64,000 nucleotides of DNA from positions 1 through 64,000 of the forward strand of contig JAFZBK010000054.1 of NCBI GenBank assembly GCA_017561825.1, given 5' to 3'. Position 1 is the first letter of the stretch. Every line of letters begins with the position of its first letter. The translations under genes and the position numbers were made by a program. Shown piece by piece: positions 7,867-15,989 of this stretch. The notes beneath the pieces were generated by a model. That model saw nothing but the letters and a program-made list of their open reading frames with translations, made no database searches and had not been told where the DNA came from. This DNA is from Prevotella sp. Lineage in GTDB: Bacteria > Bacteroidota > Bacteroidia > Bacteroidales > Bacteroidaceae.

Positions 7867-8304
7867 ATGAAAAAACAACTAAAATACGAAAATATCCCTC
7901 ATAGATATGAGCTTTGTTTCAATGAAAACTGTCAGAAGCGTGAACGCTGTATGCATTATCAGGCGTATCGCCTTCAGTCCGAAACGCGACTTTACGGTCC
8001 TGCCATCTTTCCAGCTGCATGGAATAGTGGCGAATGCCTGCATTTCCGTGATGTGAAGCCCGTGCAGAAAGCATGGGGCTTCAGTCATCTCTACGACAAC
8101 GTGCCACGCCACATGAGGGCAGAGGCACGTCGTTGCGTCATGGATTACTTCAGCAGTGGTAACGGTCCTTATTACCGCTACCATCACGGTGAGCACATGC
8201 TAACGCCCCGTCAGCAGGAGGACATCATGAACATCCTGGCCCGTTTCGGGAGCACCAGCGGACTGGCTTTCGATCATTATGTAACCGACTTTGATTTCAC
8301 CTGA
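7867..8304 (+). CDS. Small Cys-containing protein, DUF6078-like
   Basis: A 145-residue soluble protein. Near the N-terminus 'LCFNENCQKRERCMHYQAYR' has a C-x5-C-x6-C arrangement that could bind a metal. Later 'PRHMRAEARRCVMDYFSSGN' and 'RYHHGEHMLTPRQQEDI' are helical, and the latter looks HTH-like. This resembles the Bacteroidota family DUF6078, recalled from memory. An in-frame ATG at 7855 lies inside the repeat; ATG 7867 starts exactly where the repeat ends. It converges on the exporter operon at 8311. Its position suggests a link to the VapE cassette, but function is unknown. Confidence 0.6.
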   Translation: MKKQLKYENIPHRYELCFNENCQKRERCMHYQAYRLQSETRLYGPAIFPAAWNSGECLHFRDVKPVQKAWGFSHLYDNVPRHMRAEARRCVMDYFSSGNGPYYRYHHGEHMLTPRQQEDIMNILARFGSTSGLAFDHYVTDFDFT

Positions 8305-8310
8305 TGCTAT

Positions 8311-9348
8311 TCAGCTGTTTTTCTTGTAACTCTGAACGGCCCAAACGCCCATAAGTGAGGCGATGATGGCAAGGGCAAGTACTTGATGGGCGATGCTTGA
8401 AAAGTCGCCACCTCGTACAAAGACAGTGCGGATAGCATCGATGAAGTAGTGCATAGGGTTGACATAGGTGGTTAAGTATGCGAGATTCGGCATTGAACGC
8501 GTGGGGGTAAAAAGACCGCTCAGCAGGAGCATACAGACCACAAAGAACCACATGACGAAGATAGCCTGCTGCATGGTGTCAGAGTAGTTGCTGATGATAA
8601 GACCAAGACTGCTGAAGAACAGTGCCAGGAGCATCGCCAAGAGATAGACATATAGGAGGTTCCCCTGACAGGTAATACCATAAATCAGCCACGAGAGCAA
8701 CAGACAGATGGTTATCAGGAAGAGGGCAATGAGCCAATAGGGAATCAACTTGGCAAGGATAAACGACCACTTCGAGACGGGCGTGACGTTGATCTGTTCA
8801 ATAGTGCCCTTTTCTTTCTCCCCCACAATGTTCAGTGCAGGCAGGAAACCCGTCATCAACATCAGCAGAATGGCAAAGAGAGCAGGAATCATAAAGACCT
8901 TGTAGTTCTGGTGCTTGTTGTAGAGGAGAAGACTCTCCCCCTGCCCTCCCTGTGAGGGAGGGAGCTGTTTTACTATCTGACTCAAATATACACTACCAAT
9001 GGACCCTTTCGTACCATTCACGGCATTGGCGGCTATGAGGTACTGACCGTCGCGAATCTCGAGGATGATGTCGGCCTTGCTCGTCTCGATATCTTTGAGT
9101 GCTTCTTGGTATGTCGATTTCAGTCCGTTAAAGATAAAGTAGTTCGAGGCCTCTATCTGATGAACGAGCTGCTGCGAGCGCGAAGTATGATCGATGTCCA
9201 CCACATCCACACGTACATTCTTCACCTCCTGATTCATCACCCACGGCATGACACACATGATCATGATGGGGAATACGATGATGAGGCGGGGCAAGAAACC
9301 GTTGCGCCGTATCTGCAGGAACTCCTTATGGATGAGGTACTTTATCAT
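8311..9348 (-). CDS. ABC-2 type exporter permease (YbhR-like)
   Basis: A 345-residue inner-membrane permease. It has one membrane segment near residues 22-42, a large periplasmic domain (~45-170), then five more segments to the C-terminus, including the conserved 'NIVGEKEKGTIEQINVTPVS' loop typical of ABC-2 permeases. It is the last gene of the tolC-hlyD-ATPase-permease-permease operon and would pair with the 9392-10552 product. A GC-rich palindromic repeat (8934-8967) is read in frame inside the periplasmic domain as 'LPPSQGGQGESLLL'. Exported substrate unknown; related E. coli Ybh systems export drugs and cations. Confidence 0.88.
   Translation of the reverse strand: MIKYLIHKEFLQIRRNGFLPRLIIVFPIMIMCVMPWVMNQEVKNVRVDVVDIDHTSRSQQLVHQIEASNYFIFNGLKSTYQEALKDIETSKADIILEIRDGQYLIAANAVNGTKGSIGSVYLSQIVKQLPPSQGGQGESLLLYNKHQNYKVFMIPALFAILLMLMTGFLPALNIVGEKEKGTIEQINVTPVSKWSFILAKLIPYWLIALFLITICLLLSWLIYGITCQGNLLYVYLLAMLLALFFSSLGLIISNYSDTMQQAIFVMWFFVVCMLLLSGLFTPTRSMPNLAYLTTYVNPMHYFIDAIRTVFVRGGDFSSIAHQVLALAIIASLMGVWAVQSYKKNS
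8934..8967. repeat. GC-rich palindromic repeat, in-frame in permease
   Basis: Contains CCCTCCCTGTGAGGGAGGG, an imperfect palindrome. One of about eight related copies between 8.9 and 13.85 kb. It lies inside the coding sequence of the 8311-9348 permease and keeps the frame open. Confidence 0.75.
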
Positions 9349-9391
9349 AATTAAGAATTAAGAATTAAGAGTTAAGAATTAAGAATTATGA
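9349..9391. repeat. AT-rich short tandem repeat between permease genes
   Basis: Tandem copies of AATTAAG/AGTTAAG fill the whole gap between the two permease genes. Similar tracts of other short words occupy 12152-12188 and 13134-13178 in the same operon. Confidence 0.7.
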
Positions 9392-10552
9392 TTACTCCAA
9401 ACGTTTATTAAACCTCTTCAGTGCGACAATGAGTATCAGAACGGTCATAGTCGAAAGAATCAACACTTCACGAGCTATCCCTTGGAACCCTACGCCCATG
9501 ATCATCAGCTTGCGCATAGCCTCAATATAATAACGGGGCGGCACGATGGCCGACAACCATTGCAGCACCTTAGGCATCGATTCGATGGGGAACAACATGC
9601 CCGAGAGCATCACAATGGGAATCAAGAGCACCATCGCAGAAATCAGCAGCGCCATCAACTGACTCGTAGCGATGTTTGAGATGAGCAAGCCCAACGAGAG
9701 GGCCAGCAGGATGTAGATGGTACTCACCACAAATATCCACACCAACGAACCCTGTAACGGCACATCGAGCACGAAGCGCGCCATCAGCAAGATCGTGATG
9801 AGTATGGAGAAGGCAAGCACGAGATAAGGCACAGCTTTGGCAATGATGATCATCAGAGGACGTACAGGTGAAACAAGCAGTACCTCCATCGTGCCACGTT
9901 CCTTCTCTCGAACAATCGATATGGAAGTCATCATGGCACACACCAACATCAGCAGCATACCCATTATGGCAGGCACAAAGTTATAAGCCGAGCGCATCTG
10001 AGGATTGTAGAGAAGCCTCACCCCCACCCCCTCTCCAAAGGGCGAGGGGAGTGAATAGTTTTTACCTCCGATGGGTTGAGAGAGAATAGCCTGTGCGTAC
10101 GTTGTCCATTGCTGGGCCATATTGGGGTCAGCACCATCCACCATGATTTGCCATTGGATACCACTCCCCTCGCCCTTTGGAGAGGGGTCGGGGGTGAGGC
10201 TCATATCGGCCTTCTGGCTGCGTATCAACCGTTCTGCCTCTTTCGGCGTAGGAACGGTAGTCGTAATCGTGAAGTATTCCGAGGCTGCAAGACGTTCAAC
10301 AGCTGCTTGCGTCTGAGGATCCAACTGCGAGGTCACCACAATGGTACGCACATTCCTGACATCCGTTGTGATGGCAAAGCCGAAGATGAGCATCAATGCC
10401 ACGGGCATGCCGAAGAGAATCAGCATCGTACGCTTGTCGCGCAGGATGTGACGGGCCTCCTTGATGGCGAAACTGAAAAAAGCAGACCCACCCCCCTGCC
10501 CCTCCCTGTAATGGAGGGGAGTAGTTACTTCGTTATTCTGATTATTTCTCAT
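9392..10552 (-). CDS. ABC-2 type exporter permease (YbhS-like) carrying repeat insertions
   Basis: A 386-residue permease with the same layout as its neighbour: an N-terminal membrane segment after 'KRTMLILFGMPVALMLIFGF', a periplasmic domain, and five C-terminal segments with 'SIVREKERGTMEVLLVSPVR'. Two GC-rich repeats in opposite orientation (10017-10052 and 10164-10202) lie in frame in the periplasmic domain, read as 'LTPDPSPKGEGSG' and 'LPSPFGEGVGVRLL'; a third (10483-10525) is in the N-terminus as 'TTPLHYREGQGGG'. The open frame extends to 10588 inside a fourth repeat, so the ATG at 10552 is preferred but uncertain; repeat insertion may have replaced the original start. Confidence 0.82.
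   Translation of the reverse strand: MRNNQNNEVTTPLHYREGQGGGSAFFSFAIKEARHILRDKRTMLILFGMPVALMLIFGFAITTDVRNVRTIVVTSQLDPQTQAAVERLAASEYFTITTTVPTPKEAERLIRSQKADMSLTPDPSPKGEGSGIQWQIMVDGADPNMAQQWTTYAQAILSQPIGGKNYSLPSPFGEGVGVRLLYNPQMRSAYNFVPAIMGMLLMLVCAMMTSISIVREKERGTMEVLLVSPVRPLMIIIAKAVPYLVLAFSILITILLMARFVLDVPLQGSLVWIFVVSTIYILLALSLGLLISNIATSQLMALLISAMVLLIPIVMLSGMLFPIESMPKVLQWLSAIVPPRYYIEAMRKLMIMGVGFQGIAREVLILSTMTVLILIVALKRFNKRLE
10017..10052. repeat. GC-rich palindromic repeat, in-frame in permease
   Basis: Contains CCCTCTCCAAAGGGCGAGGG. It is the inverted counterpart of 10164-10202, about 110 bp away in the same gene; the pair could fold into a large cruciform or mRNA stem. Confidence 0.75.
10164..10202. 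repeat. GC-rich palindromic repeat, in-frame in permease
   Basis: Contains CCCTCGCCCTTTGGAGAGGG and is inverted relative to 10017-10052. On the minus strand it encodes the 'LTPDPSPKGEG' peptide. Confidence 0.75.
10483..10525. repeat. GC-rich palindromic repeat at permease N-terminus
   Basis: Contains CCCCTCCCTGTAATGGAGGGG, of which the central 20 bases form a palindrome. It forms an inverted pair with 10573-10612, the two copies framing the start region of the permease gene. Confidence 0.7.
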
Positions 10553-10572
10553 TATTTCTTCGTTTATCAATC

Positions 10573-10612
10573 TATCTCCCTCCCTCACAGGGAGGGCCAG
10601 GGGTGGGTCTTA
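10573..10612. repeat. GC-rich palindromic repeat between ATPase and permease genes
   Basis: Contains CCCTCCCTCACAGGGAGGG. It spans the junction between the ATPase stop codon at 10610 and the permease start region. Confidence 0.75.
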
Positions 10613-12151
10613 TTCTCTTGTAGCCTGACGAGCCAGATAAGTGAATACACCATCCATATCTGGTTTGTCAAAACGCTGCTTCAGTTCCTCGGGCGTACCT
10701 ATTGCACTGATCTTGCCATCCACCATAATCGAGATGCGGTCGCAGTACTCTGCCTCGTCCATGTAATGAGTGGTCACAAAGACGGTGATACCCCGTGATG
10801 CAGCCTCATAGATGAGTTCCCAAAACTGTCGTCGTGTGGCAGGATCTACTCCGCCTGTGGGCTCGTCAAGGAAGACGATGGCAGGCTCGTGGAAGATGCT
10901 CACCGAGAAGGCGAGCTTCTGTTTCCATCCCAAGGGAAGAGAACCAACAAGATCGTTCTTATGCTCCTCGAACTTCAACTGCTTCAAAAGACTGTCTGTC
11001 TTGCGAGCAATCTCGTCGTCCTTCATCCCATAAATACCACCAAACAGTCGGATGTTCTCAGCCACTGTCAAATCCTCATACAACGAGAACCGTTGCGACA
11101 TATAGCCGATATGTTTCTTGATCTGCTCATGTTCCGTACGGATGTCAAAACCAGCCACTTTCCCTGTTCCGCTGGTGGGTTGGTTCAATCCTGTCAACAT
11201 GTGCATCGCGGTAGTCTTACCTGCACCATTAGCCCCAAGGAAACCGAATATCTCGCCTCGGTTCACGCTAAAGCTGATGTCATCAACAGCACGGAACGTA
11301 CCGAAGGCTTTGACCAAGTGCTCCACCTCGATGACATTTTCTGATTGAACATTGAACATTGCGCTCGGCTCTGCCGCTTCGCTATGCGAAGAATATTGAA
11401 CATTTTTTTCTATTCCAGGCGGGTTGAAAATATCCTTAAACTGCTCCAGTATTATCTCTGGTTTGTCGATTCCCATCACCCTACCCTCGCTCAAAAACGC
11501 CACGCGCTCACATTGACGCACCTCATCGAGATAAGGTGTGGAAGCTACGATGGTGATGCCGCGCTCCTTCAACATCGAGAGCATCTCCCAGAACTCCTTA
11601 CGACTCACTGGGTCAACACCCGTTGTAGGTTCATCGAGGAACAGCACACTGGGTTGATGAACAAGGGCACATGAGAGGGCCAGCTTCTGCTTCATACCAC
11701 CCGACAGGGCTCCAGCCTTACGGTCCTTAAACTGTTCAATCTGCTGGTAGATGACCTTGATAGCGTCGTAGCCTTCATCTACTGTTGTGCCGAAGAGTGT
11801 GGCAAAGAACTCCAGATTCTCCTCCACCGTGAGGTCTTGATAAAGTGAGAACCGTCCAGGCATATAGCCCACACGCTTACGAATCTCCATCATCTGGTTC
11901 ACCACGTCGAAGCCATCTACCGTTGCCGTCCCTGCATCTGGTAGCAACAGCGTACAAAGGATGCGGAACAAAGATGTCTTCCCTGCTCCGTCAGGACCGA
12001 TAAGTCCGAAGACTTCGCCCTTATTCACAGAGAACGACACATTAGAGAGAGCCAGGACAGACTCTCCCCCCTGCCCCTCCCTGCGAGGGAGGGGAGTAGT
12101 TACCTTTTTCCCGTAACTCTTGCTTATATGACTAACCTCAATGGCATTCAT
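10610..12151 (-). CDS. Double ABC transporter ATPase (YbhF-like)
   Basis: A 513-residue cytoplasmic protein with two fused ATP-binding domains that power the exporter. Domain 1: Walker A 'GPDGAGKTSL', signature 'LSGGMKQKLAL', Walker B 'VLFLDEPTTGVDP'. Domain 2: Walker A 'GANGAGKTTA', a degenerate signature 'LPLGWKQKLAF', Walker B 'IVFLDEPTGGVDP'. Near residue 15 'TTPLPRREGQGGESV' is a GC-rich repeat (12060-12103) read in frame. In the linker 'NVQYSSHSEAAEPSAMFNVQ' is encoded by an AT-rich short-word repeat (11343-11406). These insertions lie outside the catalytic motifs, so the protein is probably active. Confidence 0.9.
   Translation of the reverse strand: MNAIEVSHISKSYGKKVTTPLPRREGQGGESVLALSNVSFSVNKGEVFGLIGPDGAGKTSLFRILCTLLLPDAGTATVDGFDVVNQMMEIRKRVGYMPGRFSLYQDLTVEENLEFFATLFGTTVDEGYDAIKVIYQQIEQFKDRKAGALSGGMKQKLALSCALVHQPSVLFLDEPTTGVDPVSRKEFWEMLSMLKERGITIVASTPYLDEVRQCERVAFLSEGRVMGIDKPEIILEQFKDIFNPPGIEKNVQYSSHSEAAEPSAMFNVQSENVIEVEHLVKAFGTFRAVDDISFSVNRGEIFGFLGANGAGKTTAMHMLTGLNQPTSGTGKVAGFDIRTEHEQIKKHIGYMSQRFSLYEDLTVAENIRLFGGIYGMKDDEIARKTDSLLKQLKFEEHKNDLVGSLPLGWKQKLAFSVSIFHEPAIVFLDEPTGGVDPATRRQFWELIYEAASRGITVFVTTHYMDEAEYCDRISIMVDGKISAIGTPEELKQRFDKPDMDGVFTYLARQATRE
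11343..11406. repeat. Short-word repeat inside the ATPase linker
   Basis: ATTGAACATTGAACATT, a GC-rich hairpin-like centre, then ATTGAACATT again. The same words fill intergenic gaps in this operon (13134-13178), yet here they are translated within the linker of the double ATPase. Confidence 0.6.
12060..12103. repeat. GC-rich palindromic repeat at ATPase N-terminus
   Basis: Contains CCCCTCCCTGCGAGGGAGG(G), read in frame near codon 15 of the ATPase gene. Confidence 0.75.
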
Positions 12152-12188
12152 AATTGTGAATTATGCATTATGCATTATGAATTATGCA
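12152..12188. repeat. AT-rich short tandem repeat between HlyD and ATPase genes
   Basis: Tandem variants of ATTATGCATT/ATTATGAATT fill the gap between the two genes. Confidence 0.65.
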
Positions 12189-13133
12189 TTAGAATTTCAC
12201 TTCCCCATACATACCAATCTTCACATACCCGTCATTCTTGATAGCAACCTTTATGGCATAGACCAGATCAGCACGCTCATCATCGGTAAGTATCGTCTTG
12301 GGGGTAAACTCCGAACGACTCGAAATCCATGAAACCGTTCCCTCATACTCCTTCTTTTGTCCATCGCCATAGTCGGCAAATACCTTTGCCTTCTGTCCAA
12401 CTTTGATATTCTGTAACTGTGCCGAAGTGACGTATGCACGAATAAACATGTTCTCCGTATCAGCTATTTTGAACAGCGGCTTACCAGTGGTCACAAACTC
12501 GCCACGCTCCACGTACTTCTCCAAGATGGTACCTGACAATGGCGCCTTCACTTCAGTGTTGGCTATCTGGTCGGCAATCTGCTTCCTCTGCGCCTCTATA
12601 CCATCCATCTGGGCACCTATGCCTTTACTCTGTTCCGCCAGACTGGCGTTATTGCTACGGATCTGGTCACGGGTGGCATCACGTTGACGTTCAAGCACCT
12701 TGATTTGGTTGTTGATGTCATCGAGTTGCTTTTGCGGTACGGCACCGTCCCTGACCAGTTCGCTGAAACGCTGACGTTCGCGCTGTGCATTTGAAATCTG
12801 CTGGTTGATGGAAGAGAGCTGTTTCTCCAGATCGAGCCTACGACTGTCGGTGGCATTTCTCGACATGCCCAGCTGTCGCTTTTGGGCTTCCAACTGACTG
12901 GCAGTCATCTGCAACTGATAGGCATCGATTTTGCCTACCACCACCCCACTCTCTACCATCTGCCCTTCGGTAATATCGAAGGTCTTCAGCTCTCCGGTCG
13001 ATTTGGCCGACACGGTCACTTCTGTTGCCTCGAACACGCCAGTGGCATCATATTCCTTCTCCTTGCTTCCGCAACTTGCGATAAAAGGTAAAAGAATAAC
13101 AAGGTAAAAGGGTAAATAATATTTCTGTCTCAT
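12189..13133 (-). CDS. HlyD-family periplasmic adaptor (YbhG-like)
   Basis: A 314-residue membrane fusion protein linking the ABC permeases to the TolC-like channel. It has a lipoprotein signal (lipobox 'FIASC', Cys21), the first half of a barrel-sandwich domain ('ATEVTVSAKSTGELKTF'), a long coiled-coil hairpin (~80-195) rich in Gln, Arg and Lys, the second barrel half ('APLSGTILEKYVERGEFVTT'), and a C-terminal beta-barrel. Lipid anchoring instead of an N-terminal membrane helix is common in such adaptors. It sits between the TolC-like and ATPase genes in one operon. Confidence 0.9.
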   Translation of the reverse strand: MRQKYYLPFYLVILLPFIASCGSKEKEYDATGVFEATEVTVSAKSTGELKTFDITEGQMVESGVVVGKIDAYQLQMTASQLEAQKRQLGMSRNATDSRRLDLEKQLSSINQQISNAQRERQRFSELVRDGAVPQKQLDDINNQIKVLERQRDATRDQIRSNNASLAEQSKGIGAQMDGIEAQRKQIADQIANTEVKAPLSGTILEKYVERGEFVTTGKPLFKIADTENMFIRAYVTSAQLQNIKVGQKAKVFADYGDGQKKEYEGTVSWISSRSEFTPKTILTDDERADLVYAIKVAIKNDGYVKIGMYGEVKF

Positions 13134-13178
13134 ATCAGCATTATTAATGTTTAATGTTTAATGTTTAATCTTCAATGT
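13134..13178. repeat. AT-rich short tandem repeats between TolC and HlyD genes
   Basis: Three AATGTTT units are followed by four AATGTTC units, filling the gap. They could serve as a spacer; length may vary between strains. Confidence 0.7.
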
Positions 13179-14510
13179 TCAATGTTCAATGTTCAATGTA
13201 TATCTCAAATCATACACCTCTTTCAGCATCTCTATCTCATGCACTGTCTGCTGCACACGGGCAGCATTCTCGGCATTTATCTCCTTCACCAGGTCGTTCA
13301 CGTCGATGATGCCATGTGAGAGTTTCGACTCTGCCGCCTTGCGGATAGAACTTCTCAGCGAAATGATCTCCTCATCGTCGTTCATCAACTTACGGTAACG
13401 CTCTATGTTCTCGTTCTGCAGAATCTGTTCCAGATTGTTGTTAAACAAGAACGTCTCACGCTGAACAGTGAACATTGAACGTTGAGCATTCAGTTTGGCC
13501 TTGTCGTTCTTACGGGTATAGAGTCCACCGATGTTCCAGGTCAGTCGTGCCCCAATCATACCGTTGAGCGACCATTTATGACCCATCATATCCTCGAACA
13601 TATTATAGCCTGGGTAGCCGTAGAAGCCTTGGGCAAATACGCCCAACTTTGGCTTCAGGGCTGCATCGAGAGATTTTTCCTGTACATCAGCCAGACGTAG
13701 TTGAGCGTCGAGGGCTCGGAGTTCGGGACGATACCCCTCTCCTCCCTGAATGGAAGGGCGTAAATAGTTTAGGGCTTCTTGAATATCTGGCTTCACAGGT
13801 ATTATCTCCCCTCCATTCAGGGAGGGGCCGGGGGTGGGTCTCCCACAAAACGCGCTCAGCATCCTCACCAGCGCCTGTCGTTGCGCCTGCAGACTGGTTG
13901 CCTGTTGCACCACATTCAATCGTTCTGCCTTGACGTTCAAATAGTCACTCTCTGCCGCCGTACCGCCCTTCAACATCGAAGCCAGTTTCTTCTCGTTAGT
14001 TGCGAGCAGATCCTGCAAATCCTGATTCAACTTGATTTGTTCGTCTATCAACAGCAGTCCGAAGTACATCTCATTCACACGCTTGCGAACATTATATAGA
14101 TTAACCTCGTTCTGTGCATACTGTACCTCGCCCTGCTGTCGGGCAATCTCTTTCTGACTCTTGATGGCACCTCCATCGAAAACGGTCTGCTGCACATCGA
14201 TGCCCACGCGGTACTGGTCCTTCTTCAGACCCTCCATCTCAATGCCCATTGTCTTGTACATGGCCTGCATCTGATTTGGAAAGGCGGTCACATCACTCTG
14301 CAGTGTGGCTTGTGCCGATGCCGACACCTGCGGCAGCCATCCCTTTTGGATGTTCGCAACCGTCAGCTCCGTCGTCTTCTCAATCAATCCATACTGCTTA
14401 ATCAGCGGGTAGTTATGCTCCGCTGCCTGCTGACACTCCTCTAGCGATTGCGCTACGCTAAATGAAAAATGAAAAAGGATAAATGATAAACCTATCAGTA
14501 CTCTCTTCAT
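13179..14510 (-). CDS. TolC-family outer membrane channel
   Basis: A 443-residue outer-membrane efflux protein, first gene of the exporter operon. It has a signal peptide (ending 'SFSVAQ') and then the two TolC repeats of long helices and short strands, with 'AEHNYPLIKQYGLIEKT' at the N-terminus and 'QYRVGIDVQQTVFDGGAIK' as the first strand region. Two GC-rich repeat remnants (13737-13765 and 13807-13842) lie in frame between the halves, read as 'RPTPGPSLNGGE' and 'RPSIQGGEGY', where a loop is tolerable. Transcription probably starts in the 14511-14673 gap, divergent from the AraC gene. Confidence 0.9.
   Translation of the reverse strand: MKRVLIGLSFILFHFSFSVAQSLEECQQAAEHNYPLIKQYGLIEKTTELTVANIQKGWLPQVSASAQATLQSDVTAFPNQMQAMYKTMGIEMEGLKKDQYRVGIDVQQTVFDGGAIKSQKEIARQQGEVQYAQNEVNLYNVRKRVNEMYFGLLLIDEQIKLNQDLQDLLATNEKKLASMLKGGTAAESDYLNVKAERLNVVQQATSLQAQRQALVRMLSAFCGRPTPGPSLNGGEIIPVKPDIQEALNYLRPSIQGGEGYRPELRALDAQLRLADVQEKSLDAALKPKLGVFAQGFYGYPGYNMFEDMMGHKWSLNGMIGARLTWNIGGLYTRKNDKAKLNAQRSMFTVQRETFLFNNNLEQILQNENIERYRKLMNDDEEIISLRSSIRKAAESKLSHGIIDVNDLVKEINAENAARVQQTVHEIEMLKEVYDLRYTLNIEH
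13737..13765. repeat. GC-rich repeat remnant inside the TolC gene
   Basis: Contains CCTCCCTGAATGGAAGGG. Paired in inverted orientation with 13807-13842. Confidence 0.6.
13807..13842. repeat. GC-rich palindromic repeat inside the TolC gene
   Basis: Contains CCCCTCCATTCAGGGAGGGG, read in frame on the minus strand. The inverted partner lies at 13737-13765. Confidence 0.7.
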
Positions 14511-14640
14511 TGCTATACAATTTATATTTCTGGTGCAAAGTTATGGGCCTTTTGCGAAAGATATACTACCCATACAGCCAAAGAAATGTTCTTTTTGTTC
14601 GATTTCTACACAAATAGGATATTAAATCAAGTATTTTTAT

Positions 14641-14648
14641 TATCTTTG
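14641..14648 (+). promoter_or_regulatory. -7 box of the AraC-family regulator gene
   Basis: TATCTTTG, 25 bp before the ATG at 14674, within the divergent control region of the exporter operon. Confidence 0.6.
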
Positions 14649-14673
14649 CGGTGAATAAAGAAACAAATAGCGT

Positions 14674-15564
14674 ATGGATAAACCGAAATTAATGAACTAC
14701 TCGCGCATGAAGGGAGTGTATGATGCTCACCTCAGCGAGATTGCGAAGCACGCCTTCATCAACAACGAACTGGGCATGCTCTATGGCAGTCCAACCATAT
14801 TTCTAATGATTATCCAACAGCACAAGCCTCCGTTCATTATCAACGATTTCCGCATGGGAATGATTACACAAGGACATGCTCGCATCAGAGTTAATTTGGT
14901 GGAAAAAGATCTAGAACCAGGAATGTTTCTGTTTGTTGGACCAGGCACCATCATCCATCCAATATCCTATACAGACGACTTGGAGATATACGGAATCGGA
15001 CTCTTCGACGATTTCCCCATGCCACAGATGCCTTCAACCTTCAATGGACAGGTGCGCGACTTCCAAGTGAAAGTCAGCGATGCAGACATTACCACGGCTC
15101 GACATATCATTGATACGATCTGGCATATCGTTCACCAGAATGATTATAATCGACAGACAGTAAGCAACTTAGTAGCTGCTCTGATGCACCTCTACGATGG
15201 GGTGTATCGTCATCATACGGATATGTTACAGGCCTCACAGTCGCGCGAGCAAACCATCTTCGACCGCTTTATCCATCTTGTGAACCAGCACTGTACCGAA
15301 GAGCATCAGATAAGCTACTATGCCAACCGCATGTGTCTCACCGAGCGCTATCTCGGCACTGTCATCCGACAAACCAGCGGTACTACTGCAAAGGAATGGA
15401 TTGACCGTGCCCTCATTACTCGCATCAAAGTAGAACTGATGCACACCGACAAGTCCGTTGCCCAGATCTCCGACGAGCTCAACTTCCCCAACCCATCCTT
15501 CTTCAGCAAATATTTCAAACGCATCACAAACCTGACACCATTAGAATATAAACAAACGAGTTGA
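14674..15564 (+). CDS. AraC-family transcriptional regulator
   Basis: A 296-residue regulator. The N-terminal ~180 residues form a cupin-like sensing domain ('FLFVGPGTIIHPISYTDDLE'). The C-terminal ~100 residues carry two HTH motifs ending in the AraC signature 'SVAQISDELNFPNPSFFSKY' followed by 'FKRITNLTPLEYKQ'. It is divergent from the exporter operon with a 163-bp shared gap, so control of the operon is likely. The ligand is unknown. The start fits the -7 box at 14641. Confidence 0.88.
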   Translation: MDKPKLMNYSRMKGVYDAHLSEIAKHAFINNELGMLYGSPTIFLMIIQQHKPPFIINDFRMGMITQGHARIRVNLVEKDLEPGMFLFVGPGTIIHPISYTDDLEIYGIGLFDDFPMPQMPSTFNGQVRDFQVKVSDADITTARHIIDTIWHIVHQNDYNRQTVSNLVAALMHLYDGVYRHHTDMLQASQSREQTIFDRFIHLVNQHCTEEHQISYYANRMCLTERYLGTVIRQTSGTTAKEWIDRALITRIKVELMHTDKSVAQISDELNFPNPSFFSKYFKRITNLTPLEYKQTS

Positions 15565-15666
15565 TCATATAAGAATTAACTATAAGCAAATATGTTTGTA
15601 AATATGGCAAAATTACTCAAATTATCCGTACCTTTGCAAATAATAACAAGTGATTGCCAATAGATT

Positions 15667-15960
15667 ATGGCTTGGAAACGGAAATATCGCTGTAAGACCT
15701 GTGGTTATGAGGCCGAGGTGTATGAGGGACGCGGACTGTTCCGTCAGCAGATAACAGCCATGTCCTGCCCTGACTGCAAAACCATCCAGAACATCGTGGT
15801 AGGTGGTATCATTGCAGACGTGGCACCCTCCTACAGAAGTGAGGTCGGCCGCCTGTGTCTGCAATGCGGAAGTGATAACATCCGAATCTGGGACAAGAAG
15901 ACCTGTCCGCAATGTCAGGGCGAAATGGAAGATACCGGCGAAAAAGAGTTTTGGACATAA
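15667..15960 (+). CDS. Zinc-ribbon protein, 97 aa
   Basis: A small soluble protein with three CxxC pairs: 'CKTCGY', 'CPDCK', and 'CLQCGS' with a trailing 'CPQCQG', enough for two zinc sites. This is a rubredoxin-like/zinc-ribbon arrangement, with the first Cys pair preceded by 'KRKYRCKTCGYEAEVYEG'. A -7 box (TACCTTTGCA) lies about 30 bp upstream. The acetyltransferase gene follows 29 bp later. Function unknown; zinc ribbons of this size often bind nucleic acid or act as accessory domains. Confidence 0.65.
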   Translation: MAWKRKYRCKTCGYEAEVYEGRGLFRQQITAMSCPDCKTIQNIVVGGIIADVAPSYRSEVGRLCLQCGSDNIRIWDKKTCPQCQGEMEDTGEKEFWT

Positions 15961-15989
15961 AATATATACTTCTACAATAAAAACAAGCT

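Noticed and set aside
13649..14099. Plus-strand frames opposite the TolC gene
   Set aside because: They are antisense shadows of a well-supported minus-strand outer membrane protein.
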